Shown here one piece after another: positions 1 through 5,649 of a stretch of DNA of 7,682 bases. The first letter of the stretch is position 1. Each line of letters begins with the position of its first letter. The DNA lies in NCBI GenBank assembly GCA_002687335.1, contig NYZY01000064.1, forward strand, positions 1 to 7,682, in the 5' to 3' direction. Source of the DNA: Chloroflexota bacterium (lineage in GTDB: Bacteria; Chloroflexota; Dehalococcoidia; UBA1151; UBA1328). The position numbers were made by a program, and so were the translations under genes. Under the pieces are notes generated by a model. That model did not search any database and was not told the DNA's origin. It worked only from the letters and a program-made list of their open reading frames with translations.

Positions 1-287
1 AAGAGTTAAGAGTAAAAGAGTCCGATCGTATCGAGTCCAGCATATCTTGGCTAAGAGCGGCAGGCATTAACGCTGAAGGTACATCTGACGGAATGATCAT
101 TTCAGGGAACCAGCAAATAAACGGTGGTTCCTTCCAAAGCTATGATGATCACAGACTTGCAATGAGCTTAGGCATAGCCGGGTTGATATCAGAGCAACCC
201 ATCACGATTTCAGATCCTGATGTGGCTTCAATCTCCTATCCCGGATTTTGGGGAACTGTAAAAGAACTTGGCGGACTGGTTGGATAA
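1..287 (+). CDS. aroA: 3-phosphoshikimate 1-carboxyvinyltransferase (EPSP synthase), C-terminal fragment cut by window edge
   Basis: This is the last 94 residues of EPSP synthase, which transfers the enolpyruvyl group of PEP to shikimate-3-phosphate in the cytoplasmic shikimate pathway. The reading frame is open from position 3 to the TAA at 285-287. The fragment begins in the family signature ELRVKESDRI, whose Lys, Glu and Arg lie in the active site, and continues with GNQQINGG and the DHRLAMS motif (catalytic-site Asp-His-Arg). The end, ISYPGFWGTVKELGG, has Ser where E. coli AroA has Lys411; many class II-type enzymes look like this, so I read it as a class II-like, possibly glyphosate-tolerant type, though too little is visible to be sure. 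The full protein is usually about 430 residues, so roughly three quarters lies to the left of the window. Its 3' end overlaps gmk by 20 nt. Confidence 0.95.
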   Translation, partial: ELRVKESDRIESSISWLRAAGINAEGTSDGMIISGNQQINGGSFQSYDDHRLAMSLGIAGLISEQPITISDPDVASISYPGFWGTVKELGGLVG

Positions 288-897
288 AGAACGAGGATTC
301 ACCCAACACCCTCTAGTGGTTGTGATCTCAGGGCCTTCTGGAGTAGGAAAAGATGTGATCATTGATCACATGATCTGTTCAAAACGGATCGGATTTCACT
401 TCGTTGTCACAACAACCACTCGTTCTCCCCGGCGAGGAGAACAAGAAGGAATTAATCATAATTTTGTTTCCGTTGGTTACTTCAAACAATTAATACAAAC
501 TAACAAGTTACTCGAATGGGCCCAGGTTTACGATAATTATTACGGTGTCCCTAGAACGCAAGTCCGTGATGCCCTTGCAGCAGGTAAACACGTCGTCATT
601 CGTGTGGACGTACAGGGAGCAAAACGCCTGAAAGAAATTATTCCTGAGGCGCTTCTCATATTCATAGTTCCGCCGTCTTTGGACGTTCTTCGCTTCCATC
701 TCGAAAAAAGAGGTGTCGACACAGAAAATGAAATGAACAAACGATTACTTGCGGCTACACAAGAGATCACCCAAGCTGAACTGTTCGATTTTACTGTGAC
801 AAATATAGAACACCAACTTGATGAAACTGTGAATCGTGTAATAAAGATCATCGAAACTGAATCTCTGGAAAATCCACCTCGCAAGATTCGTTTATAA
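268..897 (+). CDS. gmk: Guanylate kinase
   Basis: Phosphorylates GMP (and dGMP) to GDP with ATP, a cytoplasmic step in purine nucleotide synthesis. The product is 209 residues, normal for the family. The P-loop is SGPSGVGKD (residues 21-29); the GMP-binding segment TTTTRSPRRGE follows (48-58), then YYGVPRTQV (91-99), DVQGAKRL (114-121), the lid region EKRGVDTENEMNKRL (146-160) and FDFTVTN (173-179). The residue after the P-loop Lys is Asp rather than the usual Ser/Thr; I recall this variant in Chloroflexota guanylate kinases. The start is uncertain. An in-frame TAA at 259-261 limits it, and TTG at 268 (inside aroA) is the first option, with TTG at 280 and GTG at 316 as alternatives. None has a good Shine-Dalgarno sequence, so translational coupling to aroA termination is plausible. 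Function is very secure; the exact N-terminus is not. Confidence 0.95.
   Translation: MADWLDKERGFTQHPLVVVISGPSGVGKDVIIDHMICSKRIGFHFVVTTTTRSPRRGEQEGINHNFVSVGYFKQLIQTNKLLEWAQVYDNYYGVPRTQVRDALAAGKHVVIRVDVQGAKRLKEIIPEALLIFIVPPSLDVLRFHLEKRGVDTENEMNKRLLAATQEITQAELFDFTVTNIEHQLDETVNRVIKIIETESLENPPRKIRL
353..371. repeat. 19-bp palindrome inside gmk (9-bp arms, 1-nt centre)
   Basis: ATGTGATCA-T-TGATCACAT is a perfect inverted repeat. Two of its bases' neighbourhoods form GATC tetramers inside the repeat (357-360, 364-367), and a third GATC follows at 372-375. It superficially resembles a CRP/FNR-family operator (TGTGA-N-TCACA) but has a 7-nt rather than a 6-nt gap. It also encodes conserved gmk residues (DVIIDHM) just after the P-loop, so it may be chance. 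Function is unknown. Confidence 0.4.
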
Positions 898-971
898 CAA
901 TCCATAAATGATGCATGAGCCAAATGAACGAGACAATTTAACTTGAGAGCGCCGGAACTGGTCGTTTCTGG
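898..971. other. Convergent intergenic spacer between gmk and the M20 pair
   Basis: This 74-bp gap separates the gmk stop (plus strand) from the stop of the minus-strand amidohydrolase. A bidirectional terminator would be expected here. I see no GC-rich hairpin followed by a T-tract on either strand, only short imperfect symmetry (CCGGAAC near 954 against GTTAACCGG near 971-979) with no U-run. Termination may be factor-dependent. Confidence 0.5.
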
Positions 972-2318
972 TTAACCGGGTCGGTAAGTAGTAGTGGTGA
1001 ACCGGTCACGTTGCGATTTCACGTACTGGCTAGGGGTGAAATAAGGCTGAAATTTTCTTATCGTTTCTTTAGCCTTTATCGCGTCACCGTGTAAAAGTGC
1101 GAGTACAGTTGTCGCCATTACTTTTGCAGAAGCAACCACTGCCCTGTTGTAATCTTGAATAATGTAGTCCTCACCATGCCCAATGCCCGAAGCGGCTTTA
1201 CTATACGGATGGATAACGGGCATTATTTTACTCAGATCCCCCATATCTGTTGAACCCCCATGATTTCGATCACTGGGCTCAGAGATCACGGAATGTTGCC
1301 CGAATATGTATTTTGCATTTTCAACAAATACTTTTTCCATGGAAGCGTTTTGAGTAAGAGGGTGATATCCGGCCACTGATTGAATCTCAACCGAAGCACC
1401 CATAGCCAAAGCGCCAGCTTTATAGCAGCGGATCATTTTTTTTTCCAATAACCGTAATGCATCAATCGATCCGGCCCTGACCCGACCCTCATAGAGTACT
1501 TCGTCGGGTACAGCATTAACTGAAGTGCCTCCATTTGAAATGATTCCATGAACTCGGGCAACATCATTTTCTATAAAAGTCTCTCGTTGGGTGTTTATCG
1601 CTGCGTTTGCAAGCATTGCCGCTTGTAATGCGTTAATTCCTTTGTAAGGAGCACCACCCGCATGCGCAGATTTTCCCGTGTATCGCACCTGATGTGTTAC
1701 ATGGGCATTGGTGGTACCCCCGACACTAAAATATCCTTTGCCATCGTTATTTGAGGTATGGATCATCATCGCCATATCTATTCCATCAAATGCTCCCAAA
1801 CGAATCATTTCTTGTTTGCCGGATAAAAATTCGATTTCATCGTTGTTTCTTCTAGCTAATCGATCCTCGATTTCTATGAATTCTTCAGCTGGTGTCAAAA
1901 TCAACACAACATTGCCTGAAAGTGCATGTTTCACGGCAGGAGTGACCAGAGCCGTGGCGACTCCAAGCAGTGCCCCGATTTGTATATGATGACCGCAGGC
2001 ATGCGCTGCACCAGTATTACTGTCAGATCCAGGATGGGATGGGACTCTTAGCGCATCAAGTTCTGCTATCACCGCAATTGTTGGGCCTGAGTTATTCCCT
2101 TTGATCACAGCTTTCAGACCGGTGATCGCTATCCCTGTCTCAACGGATAAATTCAATTCTTCTAATCGTTTTTGTACAAAACTAGAAGTTTTGCGTTCGT
2201 TGAACCCTGTCTCGGGGATCTCGTACACAGACTTGGCAGCAGTAATCAAGCCTTCGCTAGATTCATCGATTGATCGAATTACAATAGACCGTAAATCATC
2301 CAAATTAGAGACGCTCAT
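972..2318 (-). CDS. M20-family (M20D-like) metallo-amidohydrolase, downstream paralog
   Basis: A 448-residue cytoplasmic zinc amidohydrolase (no signal peptide) of the family that includes IAA-amino acid, hippurate and p-aminobenzoyl-glutamate hydrolases. It should cleave an amide bond of an N-acyl amino acid-like compound; the substrate is unknown. By analogy with plant ILL2, the metal site would be Cys108 and His110 (AHACGHH), Glu146 next to general base Glu145 (TPAEE), His187 (MMIHT) and His381 (SGIGHGEDY). All are present, so the enzyme should be active. The dimerisation domain is clear at YTGKSAHAGGAPYKGINALQ (213-232). Between Glu146 and His187 there are 41 residues, about 17 more than in ILL2. 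The ATG at 2316-2318 has a good Shine-Dalgarno (AGGA, minus strand) lying in the last codons of the upstream paralog, with a 5-bp intergenic gap, so the two are co-translated. Family is certain; specificity is not. Confidence 0.9.
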   Translation of the reverse strand: MSVSNLDDLRSIVIRSIDESSEGLITAAKSVYEIPETGFNERKTSSFVQKRLEELNLSVETGIAITGLKAVIKGNNSGPTIAVIAELDALRVPSHPGSDSNTGAAHACGHHIQIGALLGVATALVTPAVKHALSGNVVLILTPAEEFIEIEDRLARRNNDEIEFLSGKQEMIRLGAFDGIDMAMMIHTSNNDGKGYFSVGGTTNAHVTHQVRYTGKSAHAGGAPYKGINALQAAMLANAAINTQRETFIENDVARVHGIISNGGTSVNAVPDEVLYEGRVRAGSIDALRLLEKKMIRCYKAGALAMGASVEIQSVAGYHPLTQNASMEKVFVENAKYIFGQHSVISEPSDRNHGGSTDMGDLSKIMPVIHPYSKAASGIGHGEDYIIQDYNRAVVASAKVMATTVLALLHGDAIKAKETIRKFQPYFTPSQYVKSQRDRFTTTTYRPG

Positions 2319-2323
2319 CTAGA

Positions 2324-3649
2324 TTATTCCTCATAAGTGTCCCTAGAACGAAAACTTCGCATTCGGTGCAGGTAATCGTCAATTGTCATCGGGGCATCAA
2401 AAGATCCGGCGATGTCTCTAGCTTTTTCGCCATCCACTGACAACAGATCAATCAGGGTCATACCCATGGCTTTTCCTGCTTTGGTTATAGCGAGTTCATA
2501 GTTATCGACTCGATAATCGGTCCCATGTCCGCTACCAGTGGTTGCGTTAGCTGATGGCTGTATTGCTGGCACAATTTGACTGACGTCTCCCATGTCAGTG
2601 CACCCAGTCCCATGATTGAGCCTGATGATGTTGTCGTCGCCTATCAGGGACGCTGCATTGTGACTGTAAAGCTCGGTTAAAGATGAATCATATTTCGCCG
2701 GCAAATATCCTGGAGTTGTGATTATCTCGACAGAAGATCCTGTCGCGAGTGCTCCTGACCTGAATGCTCGGTCAACCTTCTGGGAGGTTCGTAAAATCGC
2801 GGGAACATTGGAAGCTCTGACATATGTTTCGATTCTGACATCACTGGGAACGGAATTAACAGCGCTTCCCCCTTTGGTGATAATTGGGTGGACTCTGACC
2901 GTATCTGAGTCACGGAACGTTTCTCGTTGTGCATGTATGGCTGCCAACGCAAGATGTGCTGCATTTAAGGAATTGATTCCAAGATGGGGAGACCCTCCAG
3001 CGTGAGCGGCTCTACCTGTGTACCTAATGGTTTTACCAACCATACCGTTGTTTGAACCACCAATTCCCAGGGTCCCACGGAGCTCACTGCCGGTATGAGT
3101 TAGCATCGCAATATCTACATCATTAAAATGACCAAGTTTGATGAATTCTTGTTTGCCTCCAAAAAATTCTATTTCACCGTTGTCAACCAATGTTTGGCGG
3201 TATTCCAGTTCAATGTACTCCTCTGCAGGCGTAGCCATGAAACTAATTTTACCGGCCAGATTTTTGTTTACTGATTCGTTGAGCAGTCCGGCCGCGACGG
3301 TTAACATCGAGCCAATTTGTGCATGATGGCCACAGGCGTGCGCTGCGCCCGTCTCGCGGTCCGCATATAGATGCTTGGGAACGAGCAGCGCATCCAACTC
3401 ACCCATCACTACAACATGGGGGCCGGGCCTGCCTGTTTCAAGTGTCGATATCACACCTGTTTTGGCGACGTCCGTCTGAACATGAAATCCATTCGTGCGA
3501 AACCAATCAGCAACCAGTCTTGATGTTCGATATTCTCTATAACCACTTTCGGGATGATTCAAAATATCTAGACTGATGCGTTTGATCTCATCAATTCTTC
3601 CATCGATCGCGTTTGCGAAAATGGTTTTTATGGCGTTATTGTCGGTCAT
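2324..3649 (-). CDS. M20-family (M20D-like) metallo-amidohydrolase, upstream paralog
   Basis: A 441-residue paralog of the next gene; by hand alignment about half of the positions match over the central 140 residues. All expected metal and catalytic residues are present: Cys106 and His108 (AHACGHH), Glu143-Glu144 (TPAEE), His185 (LTHTG) and His375 (SGHGTDY). The dimerisation domain reads YTGRAAHAGGSPHLGINSLN (210-229). The C-terminal catalytic part has the CTDMGDVS motif, where many relatives have STDxGNVS. It shares the extra segment between Glu144 and His185 with its neighbour, so that insertion predates the duplication. There is no signal peptide, so it should act in the cytoplasm on an imported amide. 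It is the first gene of a two-gene minus-strand operon. The ATG at 3647-3649 has no clear Shine-Dalgarno sequence. Retention of two intact copies suggests either different substrates or a heteromer; substrate unknown. Confidence 0.9.
   Translation of the reverse strand: MTDNNAIKTIFANAIDGRIDEIKRISLDILNHPESGYREYRTSRLVADWFRTNGFHVQTDVAKTGVISTLETGRPGPHVVVMGELDALLVPKHLYADRETGAAHACGHHAQIGSMLTVAAGLLNESVNKNLAGKISFMATPAEEYIELEYRQTLVDNGEIEFFGGKQEFIKLGHFNDVDIAMLTHTGSELRGTLGIGGSNNGMVGKTIRYTGRAAHAGGSPHLGINSLNAAHLALAAIHAQRETFRDSDTVRVHPIITKGGSAVNSVPSDVRIETYVRASNVPAILRTSQKVDRAFRSGALATGSSVEIITTPGYLPAKYDSSLTELYSHNAASLIGDDNIIRLNHGTGCTDMGDVSQIVPAIQPSANATTGSGHGTDYRVDNYELAITKAGKAMGMTLIDLLSVDGEKARDIAGSFDAPMTIDDYLHRMRSFRSRDTYEE
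2328..2332 (-). promoter_or_regulatory. Shine-Dalgarno site of the downstream M20 gene
   Basis: On the minus strand GAGGA precedes ATG by 9 nt. It overlaps the last Glu codons and abuts the TAA stop of the upstream M20 gene, which fixes the downstream start and implies translational coupling. Confidence 0.8.
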
Positions 3650-3712
3650 GAAATTGAATAATGAACTTTCTGAATGAATGGGGTGAGTTTAGCAGCGCAA
3701 AATAAGAAACCC

Positions 3713-3732
3713 TGCTCAATCTAATATGAGCA
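3713..3732. promoter_or_regulatory. Candidate operator palindrome TGCTCA-N8-TGAGCA
   Basis: The arms TGCTCA (3713-3718) and TGAGCA (3727-3732) are perfect inverted repeats around ATCTAATA. The centre is about 38 bp before the predicted transcription start of glycerate kinase, so the right arm covers the -35 zone, where no good TTGACA-like box exists. This placement suits a dimeric transcription factor controlling one or both divergent units. The regulator is not in the window. It is supported only by symmetry and position. Confidence 0.4.
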
Positions 3733-3747
3733 CGGCGCATATCTAGC

Positions 3748-3753
3748 TATAAT
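3748..3753 (+). promoter_or_regulatory. -10 box (TATAAT) of the glycerate kinase promoter, predicted leaderless transcript
   Basis: A consensus TATAAT ends 7 nt before the ATG at 3761, which places the transcription start at or within a base or two of the A of the start codon. The 7 intervening bases (TTCAGAC region) contain no Shine-Dalgarno. No good -35 hexamer is found at 15-19 bp spacing. A leaderless mRNA is the simplest reading. Confidence 0.6.
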
Positions 3754-3760
3754 TTCAGAC

Positions 3761-4897
3761 ATGAAAAAAGTTGTTATAGCTCCTCAAGGGTTTAAAGAGA
3801 GTCTTTCTGGCATGGAGATCGCCGAAGCGATGTCACTAGGTGTGAAACGTGTATGGCCGGATGCGGAAACGGTATTAATTCCCGTTGCAGATGGTGGTGA
3901 CGGCACCTTACAGGCTTTAGTTGATAGTTCAGGCGGTCAAGTGCGAACAGCGAGCGTGGAAAATGCTATTGGACATCCAATAGTAGCTGAATGGGGGGCG
4001 TTAGGAAACGCAACCACTGCAGTGATCGAAGTAGCAAACGCAGTAGGTCTAGCACGTTTATCGCCTGATGAACGAGATGTACGGAACGCTTCGACTTTTG
4101 GTATTGGTCAAATATTCACAGAAGCACTTGATGCGGGATTCAGTAATTTCATCATCGGAGTGGGAGGAAGTGCCACAAACGATGGTGGTGCTGGAATGAT
4201 CCAAGCCATGGGTGGAATACTCACTGACAAAAACGGGGAAGAATTACCACGCGGCGGAATTGCCCTTTCACGTCTGGCTTCAATCGATATTTCGAGCATG
4301 GATCCTCGTATGCATACTGCGGATATCGTAGTCGCTTGCGACGTAAATAATCCACTTTGTGGTCCACGCGGTGCCTCAGCTATATTCGGGCCTCAAAAAG
4401 GAGCCACTTTTCAAGATGTGCAAGAACTTGATGCGGCATTGGCTAATTATGCCGAAGTGATTGCAAAGGACTTGCACGCTGACGTTGCTGAAATACCCGG
4501 CGCTGGCGCATCCGGTGGACTCGGGGCTGGTTTGATGGGGTTTTTTGATGCGCGGTTAAGACTTGGAGCGGACATCGTGTTGGAAGCTGTTTCAATTGAA
4601 GAACATCTGAAAGATGCAGAATTAGTGATTGTAGGTGAAGGTCAATTTGACAGATCAACAGTTTTTAATAAATCTCCGGTAGCTGTTGCTCAACGGGCGA
4701 AAAACCGTGGCACCCCAGTTATCGGTATAGCGGGGTCGCTTGGTGCAGGATTTAGGGAAGTTCATCAACACGGAATTGATGCTGTTTTTAGCCTCGTCAA
4801 CCGACCAATGTCGTTGAAAGCTGCCATGGAAGATACCAAGAGGCTTGTGGCTATTGCGACAGAAGAAGCCTGCCGGGCTGTTTCACTAAAAACATAG
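3761..4897 (+). CDS. Glycerate kinase, GK-I family (GarK/GlxK-like)
   Basis: ATP-dependent phosphorylation of D-glycerate, in this family to 2-phosphoglycerate, feeding glyoxylate- or serine-derived carbon into lower glycolysis. The product is 378 residues, the normal length. Family landmarks in order are APQGFKESLSG (7-17), PVADGGDGTL (41-50), GVGGSATNDGGAGM (133-146), CDVNNPLCGPRGA (193-205), FGPQKGA (209-215), GAGASGGLGAGL (247-258) and VGEGQFDRST (291-300). The last motif departs from the common GEGxxDxQTxxGKxP pattern: Ser replaces the Gln, and NKSP replaces GKxP. The ATG at 3761 is chosen because it matches the family N-terminus and sits just after a TATAAT box. The gene stands alone on the plus strand between two minus-strand operons, and its stop is only 2 bp from the lutC stop. 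Cytoplasmic. I leave the symbol blank because garK and glxK cannot be told apart here. Confidence 0.93.
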   Translation: MKKVVIAPQGFKESLSGMEIAEAMSLGVKRVWPDAETVLIPVADGGDGTLQALVDSSGGQVRTASVENAIGHPIVAEWGALGNATTAVIEVANAVGLARLSPDERDVRNASTFGIGQIFTEALDAGFSNFIIGVGGSATNDGGAGMIQAMGGILTDKNGEELPRGGIALSRLASIDISSMDPRMHTADIVVACDVNNPLCGPRGASAIFGPQKGATFQDVQELDAALANYAEVIAKDLHADVAEIPGAGASGGLGAGLMGFFDARLRLGADIVLEAVSIEEHLKDAELVIVGEGQFDRSTVFNKSPVAVAQRAKNRGTPVIGIAGSLGAGFREVHQHGIDAVFSLVNRPMSLKAAMEDTKRLVAIATEEACRAVSLKT

Positions 4898-4899
4898 GT

Positions 4900-5649
4900 T
4901 CAAGATTTATTGTTTTCAATAATGATTAGATGGACTTCCAGCGGCCCGTGAATCCCAGTGACGGTTGTACCTTCTATATCCGCTGTCTTACTCGGTCCGG
5001 ATATTAGATTCATAGAGCCTTGGAGTTCACCATTCAAAAAATCGTCTCTCTGAATAGCAAATAACTCATCAAGTGAAGCTAACACATCGCCAGGGCGTAG
5101 TACTGCGATATGAGTTGGTGGTGCCAAGGATAGAAGCCTTGAGACTCCTGCGCGTGGATGAAGTACAACTGTTCCTGTTTCGGCGACAGCATAATCCACA
5201 CCAGTGATTCCCACATCAGCTCTGAAAGCCGCAGACTTGGATTTCTGAATCTGCTGAATACTGCTTTCCGATGAATGTTCCGTCACCTCTAAAACTGCTC
5301 CAGATGCAGTGAGAGCGCTGTCTAATGGAATATCAGTCAACACACTGTGCGCAGAGCGCAAAACAGAGTTAGCGTTGTGGTCTTTACAGATACTGACAAT
5401 AAGTTCCGCGGATTCTTCAAAATTGTCCGTACGGTGAACTTTCCATCCAGCCTCATCGGCTGATTGAACCATCTGTTCAATCAGACTTGCCGACATCGAG
5501 TCCGCATCCGTAACAGCCTGTACAGCGTTGGCACTTGCCAAATGCCTATCGTCGAAAATTGCCGTGGCATAATTTTCCGTTGGTCGAATCATCTTTGACC
5601 GACCTAAAGCTTTAGTCACCTGTTTAATGAAACTGACCTTATCGGTCAT
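4900..5649 (-). CDS. lutC: Lactate utilization protein C (LUD-domain protein)
   Basis: Third component of the LutABC complex, which with the two iron-sulfur partners oxidises L-lactate to pyruvate; LutC's own chemical role is not settled. The product is 249 residues, near the family's usual length. The LUD core is ADVGITGVDYAVAETGT (144-160) followed by LAPPTHIAVL (175-184), and the C-terminal signature SGPSKTADIE (217-226) leads to GIHGPLEVHLIII (232-244). The N-terminal part is helical and variable (FIKQVTKALGR). The ATG at 5647-5649 overlaps the lutB TAA by one base (TAATG), and a Shine-Dalgarno AAGGA lies 6 nt upstream, so the start is firm. It is the last gene of the lut operon and meets glycerate kinase tail to tail with a 2-bp gap. 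No cysteine cluster is present, as expected for LutC. Confidence 0.93.
   Translation of the reverse strand: MTDKVSFIKQVTKALGRSKMIRPTENYATAIFDDRHLASANAVQAVTDADSMSASLIEQMVQSADEAGWKVHRTDNFEESAELIVSICKDHNANSVLRSAHSVLTDIPLDSALTASGAVLEVTEHSSESSIQQIQKSKSAAFRADVGITGVDYAVAETGTVVLHPRAGVSRLLSLAPPTHIAVLRPGDVLASLDELFAIQRDDFLNGELQGSMNLISGPSKTADIEGTTVTGIHGPLEVHLIIIENNKS
4907..4922. other. AT-rich hairpin at the convergent glycerate kinase/lutC junction
   Basis: TTATTG-TTTT-CAATAA forms a perfect 6-bp stem with a 4-nt loop, starting 10 bp past the glycerate kinase stop and lying in the last codons of lutC. It has only one G-C pair and no following T-tract, so it is at best a weak terminator. It is the only hairpin seen where two transcripts meet. 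Confidence 0.25.

Larger units (their letters stand above)
3650..3760. promoter_or_regulatory. Divergent intergenic control region between the M20 pair and glycerate kinase
   Basis: This 111-bp spacer must hold the promoters of both divergent units. Toward glycerate kinase there is a perfect TATAAT at 3748-3753. Toward the M20 genes the best -10-like match on the minus strand is CATTAT (3658-3663), a weak 4/6 fit sitting 8 nt before the ATG. Neither start codon has a recognisable Shine-Dalgarno. A 20-bp palindrome lies at 3713-3732. I saw no gene, RNA or riboswitch-like fold in it. Confidence 0.7.

Noticed and set aside
540..923. 127-residue open frame on the minus strand across gmk
   Set aside because: It is antisense to a clearly functional guanylate kinase, has Ser/Arg-rich composition typical of shadow frames, and no recognisable motif.
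970..977. GGTTAACC palindrome at the stop of the downstream M20 gene, as a terminator
   Set aside because: Only 8 bp with no loop and no T-tract on either strand; too short to be a convincing intrinsic terminator.
2718..3005. Open frames on both strands inside the upstream M20 gene
   Set aside because: They lie entirely within a gene with complete catalytic motifs and show no domain or start signal of their own.
972..3649. Frameshifted duplicate or pseudogene in the M20 pair
   Set aside because: Both copies are full length with all five predicted metal and catalytic residue sets intact, so neither looks decayed.
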